This document shows, piece after piece, positions 36,399-44,639 of a stretch of 64,000 nt of DNA. The position numbers and the translations under genes are program-made. The DNA lies in NCBI RefSeq assembly GCF_031157375.1, contig NZ_JAVIFV010000005.1, positions 59,255-123,254 of the forward strand, given 5' to 3'. Source of the DNA: Sphingosinicella sp. LHD-64 (GTDB lineage Bacteria; Pseudomonadota; Alphaproteobacteria; Sphingomonadales; Sphingomonadaceae). The notes under the pieces were generated by a model that was not told the DNA's origin, did not search any database, and saw nothing but the letters and a program-made list of their open reading frames with translations. The first letter of the stretch is position 1. Every line of letters starts with the position of its first letter.

Positions 36399-37814
36399 AT
36401 GACCCGTCCGCTCGCCCTCCATCCCGACCGCCTCTTCCCGGCCGACCCGGCGACCCGCGCCATCGCCCGCGCGCTCTATGCGCCGGTCAAGGACCTGCCG
36501 ATCGTCAGCCCGCACGGCCATACCGATCCGGCCTGGTTCGCCGATGACGCGCCCTTTGCCGATCCGGCCCGGCTGCTGATCGTGCCCGACCATTATGTGT
36601 TCCGGATGCTCTACAGCCAGGGGGTGTCGCTGGAGGCTCTGGGCATACCGACCGAGGACGGCAGCCCGACCGAAGGCGATCCGCGCAGGATCTGGCGGCT
36701 CTTCGCCGAACGCTATCACCTGTTCCGCGGCACGCCCTCGCGGATGTGGCTCGACTGGGTGTTCGCCGAGGTGTTCGGGCTCGACGTGCTGCTCGAGGCG
36801 GATACCGCCGATCTCTACTACGATACGATCGAGGCGGCGCTGAAGCGAACCGAATTCCGGCCGCGCGCCCTGTTCGACCGCTTCGGCATCGAACTCATCG
36901 CCACCACCGAAAGCCCGCTCGATCCGCTGGACCATCATCGCGCGATCCGGGAGAGCGGCTGGGGCGGACGCGTCGTCACCGCCTACCGGCCCGATCCGGT
37001 GATGGACCCCGAGCATGGCGGCTTCGCCGGGAATCTGCAGCGCTTCGGCGAGCTCGCCGGCGAGGATATCGGCACCTATGCCGGCTATCTGCGCGCGCAT
37101 GAGAACCGCCGCGCCTTCTTCCGCGAGGCGGGTGCGACCTCGACCGATCACGGCCATCCCAGCGCCCTCACCGCCGATCTCCCACGGGCGGACGCGGAGG
37201 CGCTCTACGCGAAAGTCCTCTCGGGCGACTTCACGCCGGCCGAGGCCGAGCTGTTCCGCGGCCAGATGCTGACCGAGATGGCGCGCATGTCGATCGACGA
37301 CGGGATGGTGATGCAGATCCATCCCGGCGTCCTGCGCAACCACAACGCCGCCGTCCTCGCCCGTTTCGGCCGTGACAAGGGCGCCGACATTCCCGGCCAG
37401 ACGGAGTTCGTCCGCGCGCTGAAGCCGCTGCTCGACCGCTTCGGCAGTCATCCCGGTTTCACCCTGATCCTCTTCACCATCGACGAGGATGTCTATTCGC
37501 GCGAGCTGGCACCGCTCGCCGGCCACTATCCGGCGGTGCGGCTCGGCCCGCCCTGGTGGTTCCACGACAGTCCGGAAGGGATGCGTCGTTTCCGCGAGGC
37601 GGCGACCGAGACGGCGGGCTTCTACAACACGGTCGGCTTCAACGACGACACCCGCGCCTTTCTCTCGATCCCGGCGCGGCACGACGTCGCGCGGCGGATG
37701 GACTGCGCCTTCCTCGCCCGGCTGGTCGCCGAGCACCGGCTGCCCGAGGACGAGGCCCACGAGGTCGCCCGCGCGCTCGCCTACGATCTCGTCAAGGCGG
37801 CCTACAAATTGTGA
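36399..37814 (+). CDS. uxaC: Glucuronate isomerase
   Basis: Converts D-glucuronate to D-fructuronate (and galacturonate to tagaturonate) in the cytoplasm. The 471-residue product has the amidohydrolase-like UxaC landmarks: HPDRLFPADPATRAIARALYAPVKDLPIVSPHGHTDPAWFADD (metal HGH), FRGTPSRMWLDWVF, TTESPLDPLDHH, MQIHPGVLRNHN and LGPPWWFHDSPEGMRRFRE. It lies eight bases after manD, in the same transcript. Start ATG 36399. Confidence 0.95.
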   Translation: MTRPLALHPDRLFPADPATRAIARALYAPVKDLPIVSPHGHTDPAWFADDAPFADPARLLIVPDHYVFRMLYSQGVSLEALGIPTEDGSPTEGDPRRIWRLFAERYHLFRGTPSRMWLDWVFAEVFGLDVLLEADTADLYYDTIEAALKRTEFRPRALFDRFGIELIATTESPLDPLDHHRAIRESGWGGRVVTAYRPDPVMDPEHGGFAGNLQRFGELAGEDIGTYAGYLRAHENRRAFFREAGATSTDHGHPSALTADLPRADAEALYAKVLSGDFTPAEAELFRGQMLTEMARMSIDDGMVMQIHPGVLRNHNAAVLARFGRDKGADIPGQTEFVRALKPLLDRFGSHPGFTLILFTIDEDVYSRELAPLAGHYPAVRLGPPWWFHDSPEGMRRFREAATETAGFYNTVGFNDDTRAFLSIPARHDVARRMDCAFLARLVAEHRLPEDEAHEVARALAYDLVKAAYKL

Positions 37815-37831
37815 GGGCTGTTCGCCCTTCC

Positions 37832-37912
37832 GTCACTCCGGCGAAGGCCGGGGTCTCAGGCCGGAAGATCCCGGCAGGTCTCCCTGGGATCCCGGCCTTC
37901 GCCGGGATGACG
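37832..37912. repeat. Palindromic dispersed repeat (family D) between uxaC and uxuB
   Basis: Arms GTCACTCCGGCGAAGGCCGG (from 37832) and CCCGGCCTTCGCCGGGATGA (from 37891) pair almost perfectly. A single arm is found at 1281-1310. It lies within an operon between two coding regions. Confidence 0.85.
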
Positions 37913-37916
37913 TGAC

Positions 37917-39269
37917 ATGAACCGGCTCTCTGAAGCCACGCTCGACCGGCTGCCTTCCTTCGTGCGCAGACCAGCCCCGCGCCCCGCGCCGCGTGTCGTC
38001 CATCTCGGCATCGGCGCCTTCCACCGCGCGCATCAGGCCGTGGTCTTCGACGATCTCGGCTGGGGCGTGACCGGCGCGTCGCTGCGTTCGCCGGCGGTGC
38101 GCAAGGCGATGGTGCCGCAGGACTGTCTCTACAGCCTCGTCGTCGGCGAGGAGGTGCGGGTGATCGGCGCGGTGCGCGACGTGCTGCTTGCCTCCGACGC
38201 GCTGACCGAGGCGCTGGCCGCGCCGGAGACGGACATCGTCACGCTGACCGTGACCGAGAAGGGCTACCTCCCCGATCCGTCCGGGAAGGGCGCCGCCGAT
38301 TTTCTCGCCGCCGCGCTGAAGCTGCGCCATGCCCGGGGCATCGCGCCCTTCACCGCCATCTCCTGCGACAATCTCCCCGAGAACGGCCGGCGGCTGCGCG
38401 AGGCCGTTCTGGCCGCCAGCGATCCCGACACGGCCGACTGGATCGCGCGCGAAGGCGCGTTTCCGCAGACGATGGTCGACCGGATCGTGCCGGCGACCGA
38501 GGAAGCGGACATCGACGCTCTGGCCGCGCGCACTGGCCTCGTCGACCGCGCGATGGTGAAGGCCGAGCCCTTCCTGCAATGGGTGATCGAGGACAGGTTC
38601 GCCGGGCCGCGCCCGGACTTCGCCGCGGCTGGCGTGCAGCTCACGGCCGAGATCGCGCCGTGGGAGGATGCGAAGCTGCGCCTGCTCAACGGCGCGCACA
38701 GCGCCATCGCCTATCTCGGCGCGCTGGCCGGGCTCGATTTCGTCCACGAGGTCATCGCCGTTCCGGCCTATGCCCGCTTCGTCGCGGCCTTGTGGGACGA
38801 GGTGGATGCGACCCTTTCGCCGCCGCCCGGGCTCGACATCGCCGCCTATCGCCGGGCGCTGATGGCGCGCTTCGCCAATCCGGGCCTGCAGCATCGCACC
38901 CGCCAGATCGCGATGGACGGCTCGCAGAAGCTGCCCCAGCGCCTGCTCGCGCCGATCGCGGCCCGGCTCGAGCGGGATCAGCCGATCGCGGCGCTCGCGC
39001 TCGCGGTCGCCGGCTGGATGCGCTGGCAGAGCGGGCGCACCGATGCGGGCGAGGCCTTCATCGTCGACGATCCCCTCGCCGCCGAGATGGCGCGGCGGAT
39101 CGCCGGACTCTCCAACCCTGCCGAACAGGCCAAGGCCTTGATCGGGATCGACGCGATCTTCCCGCCGCGCCTCGCCGCCGATCCGCGTTTCGCGGAGGCA
39201 GTGGCGCGCCAGCTTGCGCGACTTGCAACGCTTGGCGCGCGCCGGACGATCGAGGAGTTCCGACCATGA
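37917..39269 (+). CDS. uxuB: D-mannonate oxidoreductase/fructuronate reductase
   Basis: NADH-dependent reduction of D-fructuronate to D-mannonate. The 450-residue polyol-dehydrogenase family protein has N-terminal VVHLGIGAFHRAHQAVVFDD (nucleotide binding), TLTVTEKGYLPDPSG, SCDNLPENGRRLREAVL, FPQTMVDRIVPAT, the catalytic Lys/Asn/His region EDAKLRLLNGAHSAIAYLG, and LMARFANPGLQHRTRQIAMDGSQKLPQRLL. The neighbouring isomerase and ManD make fructuronate reductase the likely role over mannitol dehydrogenase. Its stop overlaps the GH10 start as ATGA. Confidence 0.92.
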   Translation: MNRLSEATLDRLPSFVRRPAPRPAPRVVHLGIGAFHRAHQAVVFDDLGWGVTGASLRSPAVRKAMVPQDCLYSLVVGEEVRVIGAVRDVLLASDALTEALAAPETDIVTLTVTEKGYLPDPSGKGAADFLAAALKLRHARGIAPFTAISCDNLPENGRRLREAVLAASDPDTADWIAREGAFPQTMVDRIVPATEEADIDALAARTGLVDRAMVKAEPFLQWVIEDRFAGPRPDFAAAGVQLTAEIAPWEDAKLRLLNGAHSAIAYLGALAGLDFVHEVIAVPAYARFVAALWDEVDATLSPPPGLDIAAYRRALMARFANPGLQHRTRQIAMDGSQKLPQRLLAPIAARLERDQPIAALALAVAGWMRWQSGRTDAGEAFIVDDPLAAEMARRIAGLSNPAEQAKALIGIDAIFPPRLAADPRFAEAVARQLARLATLGARRTIEEFRP

Positions 39270-40399
39270 AGCTCAATCGCCGGGAAAGCTTCCTGCTCGC
39301 CTTCGGCCTGATGGCAGCGCCCGCGCCCGCTGCCGGGCGGCACGACTCGCTCGATGCGCTGGCGCAGCGCTCGGGCCGCCGCTTCGGCTCCACCGTCGGC
39401 ATCGGCAACGGCGCGTTCGACGACCCGCGCTATCGCGCGCTGCTCACCGGGGAGTGCGGCGTGCTGGTGCCCGAGAACGAGCTCAAATGGGGCGCGATCC
39501 GCCGCCGGCCCGACAGTTTCGATTTCGCGCCGTTCGACCGGCTCATGGCCTTTGCCGGCCAGAACGGCCTCGGGATGCGCGGCCACACGCTGCTCTGGCA
39601 TCACCCGCAATGGTTCCCCGCTTGGGTCGAAACCCATGACTTCGGCGCGAATCCCCGCACGCGGGCGGAGGCGGTGATCCGCGATCATGTCGCCACCGTC
39701 TGCCGCCGCTACGGCCCGCGCATCCACAGCTACGACGTGGTCAACGAGGCGGTCGACGCCGAGACCGGCGCGATGCGCGAGACCGCCTTCTCGCGCGCCG
39801 TCGGCAGCGCCGAGGCGGTGGTCGATCTCGCCTTCCACACCGCGCGCGAGGCGGCGCCCGGCGCCCAGCTCGTCTACAACGACTATATGTCGTGGGAGCC
39901 GGGCAACGAAGCGCATCGCGCCGGCGTGCTGCGTCTGCTCGAAGGGTTCCGGCGGCGCGGCACGCCGGTCGATGCGCTCGGCATCCAGGGCCATATCGGC
40001 AGCGGCAACAATCCCGGCGACCAGCCGACCTTCGGCCGCCATGACGAGGCCGCCTGGCGCCGCTTCCTCGACGAGGTGGTCGGCATGGGCTACGGCCTCG
40101 CGATCACCGAGTTCGACGTGCACGACCGCGGCCTTGCCGGAGACATACCGGCGCGCGACCGGGCGGTGGCCGACTATGCCCGCGCCTATCTCGATCTGAT
40201 GCTCTCCTATCCCGCGCTCGGCGAGATCCTCGTCTGGGGAATGAGCGACCGCTATTCCTGGCTGCAGGAGCGGCCGGCCCGGCCCGACGGCCTGCCCAAA
40301 CGGCCCTGCCCCTACGACGAGGCGTTCCGGCCGAAGCCGCTGCGGCAGGCGATTGCCGATGCACTGCGCGACGCGGGCACCGTGCACCGGCGCGCATGA
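39266..40399 (+). CDS. GH10 endo-1,4-beta-xylanase with Tat-like signal
   Basis: Cleaves the xylan main chain. The 377-residue product starts MKLNRRESFLLAFGLMAAPAPAA, where NRRESFL fits a twin-arginine export motif, so folded export is likely. GH10 motifs: VPENELKWGAI, RGHTLLWHHPQWFPAW, acid/base Glu in YDVVNEAVD, GIQGHIGSG, nucleophile Glu in AITEFDVHD and LVWGMSDRYSWL. Single-domain, no carbohydrate-binding module. Translation is coupled to uxuB (ATGA overlap) and to galM (ATGA at 40396-40399). Confidence 0.94.
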   Translation: MKLNRRESFLLAFGLMAAPAPAAGRHDSLDALAQRSGRRFGSTVGIGNGAFDDPRYRALLTGECGVLVPENELKWGAIRRRPDSFDFAPFDRLMAFAGQNGLGMRGHTLLWHHPQWFPAWVETHDFGANPRTRAEAVIRDHVATVCRRYGPRIHSYDVVNEAVDAETGAMRETAFSRAVGSAEAVVDLAFHTAREAAPGAQLVYNDYMSWEPGNEAHRAGVLRLLEGFRRRGTPVDALGIQGHIGSGNNPGDQPTFGRHDEAAWRRFLDEVVGMGYGLAITEFDVHDRGLAGDIPARDRAVADYARAYLDLMLSYPALGEILVWGMSDRYSWLQERPARPDGLPKRPCPYDEAFRPKPLRQAIADALRDAGTVHRRA

Positions 40400-41403
40400 C
40401 GGACTATCGGCTCGACAACGGCAACGGCCTGACCCTCCGGTTCCTCGACCGCGGCGGCATCATCACGGCGATCGAAGCCCCGGACCGGGAGGACCGCCGG
40501 GCCAATGTCGTGCTCGGCCTGGCCTCCCCGTCCGACTATGAAAGCCTGGCGCGACATTACTATCTGGGCAGCCTGATCGGCCGCTATGCGGGACGGATCG
40601 CCGGCGCGCGTTTCGCGATCGACGGGCACGAATTCCGCCTTGACGCGAATGACGGGGCGAACACGCTTCACGGCGGCCGTGCGGGCTTCGACATCGCAAC
40701 CTGGGCGGTGGAGCCGATCGGTCCTGACTGCGCCACCCTCCACCTGGCAAGTCCCGACGGCGCGGGCGGATTCCCCGGCCGGCTGGACGTGGCCGTGACC
40801 TACCGGCTGCTTGCGGACAACGCGCTCCGCATCGACTATCGGGCGGTGACGGACGCGCCGACCATGCTCAATCTCACCCATCACGGCTATTTCAACCTCG
40901 GCGCCGGCGCGCGCGATATCCGCGAGCATCGGCTCGAAATCGCCGGCGACCGGGTCGCGGAGGTCGATGCGTCGGCATTGCCGACGGGCGCGCTGCTGCC
41001 GGTTGCCGAGACGGCGTTCGATTTCCGCTCGCCCCGGGCGATCGGCGCGCGCTTCGACGAAGGGCCCTGGCTCGGCGGCCTTCCCGGCTACGACCACAGC
41101 TGGGTGCTGGCGGACTTGCCGCGGGCAGACCCCCGCTTCGCCGCACGGATGGCCGATCCGCTCTCCGGCCGCACGCTGGAGGTCTGGACGACCGAGCCCA
41201 CTCTCCACGTCTACACGGCCAACCATTTCCCGGGCGCCGCCCATGACGCCGCCGGCGTTCCGCTCGGGCCGCATCGCGGCGTCGCCCTGGAAACGCAGCA
41301 TCTGCCGAATAGCCCAAACCTCCCCGGCTTCCCCACGACGCTGCTGCGTCCTGGCGAGAGGTTCCGCTCGACGACGATCTTCCGGTTCGGGACCGGGGAT
41401 TAG
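40396..41403 (+). CDS. galM: Aldose 1-epimerase
   Basis: Interconverts alpha and beta anomers of free sugars released by the glycosidases. The 335-residue product has galactose-mutarotase features: GNGLTLRFLDRGGIITAIEAPD, GSLIGRYAGRIAGARF, DGANTLHGGRAGFD, NLTHHGYFNL with the catalytic His, YDHSWVLAD and EPTLHVYTANHF, and ALETQHLPNSPN with the catalytic Glu. Without a signal peptide it should act in the cytoplasm. Last gene of the unit. Confidence 0.92.
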   Translation: MTDYRLDNGNGLTLRFLDRGGIITAIEAPDREDRRANVVLGLASPSDYESLARHYYLGSLIGRYAGRIAGARFAIDGHEFRLDANDGANTLHGGRAGFDIATWAVEPIGPDCATLHLASPDGAGGFPGRLDVAVTYRLLADNALRIDYRAVTDAPTMLNLTHHGYFNLGAGARDIREHRLEIAGDRVAEVDASALPTGALLPVAETAFDFRSPRAIGARFDEGPWLGGLPGYDHSWVLADLPRADPRFAARMADPLSGRTLEVWTTEPTLHVYTANHFPGAAHDAAGVPLGPHRGVALETQHLPNSPNLPGFPTTLLRPGERFRSTTIFRFGTGD

Positions 41404-41509
41404 GATCGGCTGATCGCCAGGCGCAAAAAGGCGCCCGCCGAAGCCTCGCACCTTCGACGGACGCCAGCCGCTCCCTGTCCGAGCACTTCAGGCAGGCGGG
41501 CGGTTTCCC

Positions 41510-41530
41510 GCCGCCCTCCCAGCGGGCGGC
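41510..41530. terminator. Possible hairpin downstream of galM and the zinc-ribbon gene
   Basis: GCCGCCC-N7-GGGCGGC, perfect 7-bp stem between convergent genes. No T-run follows on either strand, so it is only a weak terminator candidate. Confidence 0.3.
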
Positions 41531-41540
41531 AGGGGAGGGA

Positions 41541-41807
41541 CTAGTGGACGAGCGCCGATGTCTCTCCGAAGGGGTGGCGCCGTACGGTGCGGATGATCTG
41601 GCCGCCCGCGACCAGCGCCGCATTCTCCAGCGGCAGCGCGGTGCCGCAGAACGCGCATTCGGCCATGATCCGGCCGATATACCAGTGCGCCCGCCCGCAA
41701 CCCGGGCAGTGATTGGTCTCCTGGTCGCGATAGACGATGTGATAGCCGCGCTGCGCGGCGGGGGGGACAAGGCTGCCGCCGCGGTCCTCGAGAACGTTCG
41801 TCGCCAT
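41541..41807 (-). CDS. Small zinc-ribbon protein
   Basis: An 88-residue protein with two CxxC knuckles, CPGCGRAHW and CAFCGTALP, which likely bind one zinc ion. No enzyme domain or export signal. ATG 41807 has AAGGAG eight bases upstream. Of unknown role; such proteins are often nucleic-acid or protein adaptors. Confidence 0.75.
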   Translation of the reverse strand: MATNVLEDRGGSLVPPAAQRGYHIVYRDQETNHCPGCGRAHWYIGRIMAECAFCGTALPLENAALVAGGQIIRTVRRHPFGETSALVH

Positions 41808-42009
41808 ACTTCGGCTCCTTCAAACTCACGCCTGTGCGCTCCAACGGACCTGCCGGGCACAAGGTTGCATGGACGCCGGATGAACGGTTCGGCGCCGTTA
41901 CCTTCGGCTCGATGGCGCCCGAGTAGCTGAAAAGACGACGGGGAGCGCCGAGCCGTGGAATTCCCGCGCCATGCGGAACCCGAGGCGTGTCTCGCGCGCT
42001 TTGTCGACC

Positions 42010-42162
42010 ATGACATTCCTCCTTCACGATCGGCCGGACAGCGCGGCGTTTCAGGCCCTGATCCTGACCGAGGCCGAGGCGGCCCGTCAGCAGGCCGAAC
42101 GCAGCTGGCGTGTGGCGCGCACGCGCCGCCTGCCCGATTTTCGCGGCGGAGCCTTCCAGTGA
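42010..42162 (+). CDS. Small hypothetical protein (50 aa)
   Basis: MTFLLHDRPDSAAFQALILTE then a charged Arg-rich helix, with no signal or membrane segment. Its stop overlaps the GTG start of the next small gene (GTGA at 42159-42162), which argues that both are translated. Function unknown. Confidence 0.55.
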   Translation: MTFLLHDRPDSAAFQALILTEAEAARQQAERSWRVARTRRLPDFRGGAFQ

Positions 42163-42416
42163 GACGCCGCTATCGGCCGCTCGCGGCCGGCGTGATGGCG
42201 TTCGCGCTCGTCCTCGCCGTCGCGCTGGTCCTGACCTCGGGCGGGGACGCCGGCAGCGAGGCGCCCGCCAATGCCGCCGCACTGGCCCGCATCGCCGCGC
42301 AGAATGACGACGCCGCCAGCCGCGCGGCCTCGCGGATGCGAGAGGATTCGGCGCGGGCCGCCGCCGCGGCCGATGCGCGCGCCGATACCGACATGGCATC
42401 CGTCGACCTTCCCTAG
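42159..42416 (+). CDS. Small single-pass membrane protein (85 aa)
   Basis: Starts at GTG 42159 (MRRRYRPLAAGVMAFALVLA), with a basic N-terminus and one transmembrane segment at about residues 8-27, then an Ala/Asp-rich, probably coiled periplasmic tail (RIAAQNDDAASRAASRMRED). Overlaps the stop of the preceding small gene. Function unknown. Confidence 0.6.
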   Translation: MRRRYRPLAAGVMAFALVLAVALVLTSGGDAGSEAPANAAALARIAAQNDDAASRAASRMREDSARAAAAADARADTDMASVDLP

Positions 42417-42448
42417 GTTCGGGCACCGGGTTTTCACGAGGGCAATGG

Positions 42449-42465
42449 TTACCGCGTCGTTAACC
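42449..42465. promoter_or_regulatory. CtrA-like site
   Basis: TTAC-N7-TTAACC, one mismatch to the CtrA consensus TTAA-N7-TTAA with the favoured CC. It lies between the 85-aa gene and the intrinsic terminator. Confidence 0.4.
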
Positions 42466-42535
42466 TTTATCTGTCAACTTCCGCCCTGACGCACGCCCCC
42501 AGGACCCCTACCCCCCCGGGCGTGCCATTGCGAGA

Positions 42536-42571
42536 GGCCCGCCGCGCTCCGGTCGCGGCGGGCCCTTTTTT
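42536..42571 (+). terminator. Rho-independent terminator
   Basis: An 11-bp perfect stem GGCCCGCCGCG / CGCGGCGGGCC with a 7-base loop, followed by CTTTTTT. It lies 120 bases beyond the last rightward gene, so it may end that transcript or a separate small RNA that starts in the gap. Confidence 0.9.
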
Positions 42572-42583
42572 CTCGTCGTCCGT

Positions 42584-42730
42584 CTAGACGACCCGCCGAC
42601 CGGAGATCAGCTGGAAGATGAGGACGACGACCGCGATCACCAGAAGGGCATGAATGAGGCTGCCGCCGACGCTGAACGAGAAACCCAGCAGCCACAGCAG
42701 CAGAAGAATGCCGATAAGGGTCCAAAGCAT
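42584..42730 (-). CDS. Lmo0937-family small membrane protein (48 aa)
   Basis: MLWTLIGILLLLWLLGFSFS then VGGSLIHALLVIAVVVLIFQ and a final LISGRRVV, two transmembrane helices with the WLLGF and GGxLIH motifs of the lmo0937 family. AGGAG lies seven bases before the ATG at 42730. Widely conserved, tiny, role unknown; often stress-induced. Confidence 0.85.
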   Translation of the reverse strand: MLWTLIGILLLLWLLGFSFSVGGSLIHALLVIAVVVLIFQLISGRRVV

Positions 42731-42860
42731 ATCCAAGCTCCTATCGAACGCCGGTTCGACCGGCCTTATGAAGCCGGAACGTTGCCTGGCGGGCTCTGTT
42801 CCGGCTCCGCGTTCGTGAAGCGTGGGTCTCTCGCGCCGGCCGAGGGACGGTCGATCGCCC

Positions 42861-44165
42861 CTAAACCGTCCCCAGCGCCTGATCGAAATCGGCGATGAGA
42901 TCGTCCGGATCCTCGACGCCGATCGAGATGCGCACCAGATTGTCGGTGATGCCGAGCGCCGCCTTGCGCTCCGGCGGGACCGACAAATGGGTCATCGCGG
43001 CCGGGCAGCTCGCCAGCGTCTCGGTGCCGCCGAGGCTGACCGCGAGATGGGCGATCTTGAGCGCGTCCAGAAAGGCGAAGCTCTCGCGCTCCCCGCCCTT
43101 GAGGTAGAGCGAGAAGGTCGATCCCGCGCCGGTGCAATGGCGCCGGTAGATGTCCGCCTGCCGCCCCTCGGTCAGGAAGCCGAGATAGCCGACGCTCTCC
43201 ACCTTCGCATGGTCCTTGAGGAAGGCGCAGACCTTCGCGGCATTCTCGCCGGCGCGGCTCATGCGCAGCTCCAGCGTCTCGAGGCTCCGCAGCAGCATCC
43301 ATGCCGTGTTGGGATCGGTGATCGTGCCGATCGTGTTGCGGAGCATGCGGATCGTGTTGATCAGCTCCTTCGAGCCGGTGATCCCGCCCGCGACCAGATC
43401 GCTATGGCCGCCGGCATATTTGGTGAGGCTATAGACCGAGAGGTCGGCGCCGTGTCGCAGCGGCTGCTGCCAGAGCGGCCCGAGGAAGGTGTTGTCGATC
43501 GCTATCGGCGGGCGCTCGCCCTCGGCGAACAGGCTGTCGCGGACCTTGCGCACCGCCTGCACGTCGACCAGCGCGTTGGTCGGGTTGGCCGGGCTTTCGA
43601 GATAGATGAGCGGGACGCGGCCCTGCGCCTTGGCCTTGCCGACCACATCGGCGATCTCGTCCTCGGTCGCGCCGGCCGGGAAATCGAGCCAGGTGATGCC
43701 GAACCGGCCGAGGATGCGGCCGATCAGCGTCTCGGTCGCCGCGTAGAGCGGCCCGGAATGGACGACGACATCGCCCGGCTGGACGAAGGCGAGCAGCAAA
43801 GTCGCGATCGCCGACATGCCGCTGGAAAAGGTCAGCGCGTCCTCGGCGTCTTCCCAGAGGCCCAGCCGGTCCTCGAGGATCTCCTGGTTCGGCCCGTTGA
43901 AGCGCGAATAGACGAGGCCCTCGGCGCCGCCCGGCCGCTTTCCGGTCACGCCCTCGAAGTGGCGCTTGCCGGCGGCCGCATTCTCGAAGACGAAGGTCGA
44001 GGTGAGGAAGATCGGGGGTTTGAGCGAGCCTTCCGACAGGGCCGGGTCGAAGCCGTGGCCCATCATCAGGGTCGAGGGCTTGAGCTTGCGCCCGCCGATT
44101 TCCAGCACGTCGGGCTTGGGGCGACGACGGGGAGTCGCGCCGGTCAGGTCGTTTTCGTCGGTCAT
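42861..44165 (-). CDS. Trans-sulfuration PLP enzyme (cystathionine gamma-synthase family)
   Basis: A 434-residue Cys/Met-metabolism PLP enzyme. Features: LMMGHGFDPALSEGSLKPPIFLTSTFVFEN, YSRFNGPNQEILEDRLGLWEDAEDALTFSSGMSAI, YLESPANPTNALVD, AIDNTFLGP and the PLP lysine in YSLTKYAGGHSDLVAGG. The ending SLGGTETLASCPAAMTHLSVPPERKAALGI is typical. Cystathionine gamma-synthase, O-acylhomoserine sulfhydrylase or methionine gamma-lyase activity cannot be separated from sequence. A long structured leader lies upstream, suggesting RNA-level control by a sulfur metabolite. Confidence 0.88.
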   Translation of the reverse strand: MTDENDLTGATPRRRPKPDVLEIGGRKLKPSTLMMGHGFDPALSEGSLKPPIFLTSTFVFENAAAGKRHFEGVTGKRPGGAEGLVYSRFNGPNQEILEDRLGLWEDAEDALTFSSGMSAIATLLLAFVQPGDVVVHSGPLYAATETLIGRILGRFGITWLDFPAGATEDEIADVVGKAKAQGRVPLIYLESPANPTNALVDVQAVRKVRDSLFAEGERPPIAIDNTFLGPLWQQPLRHGADLSVYSLTKYAGGHSDLVAGGITGSKELINTIRMLRNTIGTITDPNTAWMLLRSLETLELRMSRAGENAAKVCAFLKDHAKVESVGYLGFLTEGRQADIYRRHCTGAGSTFSLYLKGGERESFAFLDALKIAHLAVSLGGTETLASCPAAMTHLSVPPERKAALGITDNLVRISIGVEDPDDLIADFDQALGTV

Positions 44166-44263
44166 TGTGCATCCCTTTGTTCGGCCAGCCGAAGCTGCCG
44201 CCTGGAAGACCGGGCCTGCCGGGATGAGACAGGCCCACCGGCCGCGACGAGCGGCCCAGGGGG

Positions 44264-44342
44264 TGAGGTCCGTTGCCCGCGCGCTTCCTAGCCCAGGTCG
44301 CGGTGTTGCCGCTAGCCCCGACCGCTCCGGCTAGGGACCTCA
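44264..44342 (-). ncRNA. Structured leader RNA, candidate riboswitch (class unassigned)
   Basis: Transcribed leftwards ahead of the trans-sulfuration gene. An 8-bp closing helix (UGAGGUCC with GGACCUCA) bounds 79 nt. Inside, CCUAGCC can pair with GGCUAGG (44287-44293 with 44329-44335), or CUAGCC with a second GGCUAG, two mutually exclusive pairings. GCGG-CAACA-CCGC forms a hairpin (44300-44312). The layout suits a ligand-controlled switch, and a methionine/SAM-related ligand would fit the gene. It does not match the SAM-I, SAM-II or SAH consensus I know. Confidence 0.5.
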
Positions 44343-44423
44343 GCATGATCCTGATGTGCGGCTGTCGAGCACCAGCGCCGGAAATGGCGGGAGGTCGGAG
44401 AATTGGAAGGTCCGGGAAAAGGC

Positions 44424-44499
44424 TGGTGCCGCTTGGGGGACTCGAACCCACGACCCCATCATTACGAATGATGTGCTCTACCAGCTGAGCTAAAGCGGC
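44424..44499 (-). tRNA. tRNA-Thr (anticodon CGT)
   Basis: A 76-base gene with encoded CCA. Acceptor GCCGCUU/AAGCGGC, D-arm AGCUCAGCUGGUAGAGC, anticodon loop UUCGUAA inside CAUCA/UGAUG, and TΨC arm GGGUUCGAGUCCC. The anticodon CGU decodes ACG. It lies just upstream of the leader RNA on the same strand. Confidence 0.97.
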
Positions 44500-44521
44500 A
44501 TGCCCGGAAAAGAGCGCGCCC

Positions 44522-44549
44522 CTTATCAGCGCGTTCGCCCAAAGACAAG
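44522..44549 (-). promoter_or_regulatory. Probable tRNA-Thr promoter
   Basis: Reading leftwards, CTTGTC (-35) and GATAAG (-10) are spaced 16 bases apart; the -10 lies 23 bases before the tRNA 5' end. Confidence 0.45.
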
Positions 44550-44570
44550 CGGCCGCCCCGGCGATTAGGC

Positions 44571-44587
44571 TTAACCATATCTCAACC
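44571..44587 (+). promoter_or_regulatory. CtrA-like site upstream of the PAS-like gene
   Basis: TTAACCATATCTCAACC fits TTAACC-N5-TTAACC with one mismatch. It is 53 bases before ATG 44640, a suitable place for activation or repression by CtrA. Confidence 0.5.
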
Positions 44588-44639
44588 ACGCGCGTGCACC
44601 TTTCGCTCCGAGCAAGAACGGCGGGGGCCTCAGCGCCAG

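Noticed and set aside
41510..41530. Calling a firm terminator after galM
   Set aside because: The stem is good, but there is no T-run on either strand.
44264..44342. Assigning the leader to a known SAM or SAH riboswitch
   Set aside because: Conserved core bases of the classes I know are not all present; only the folding and gene context support a switch.
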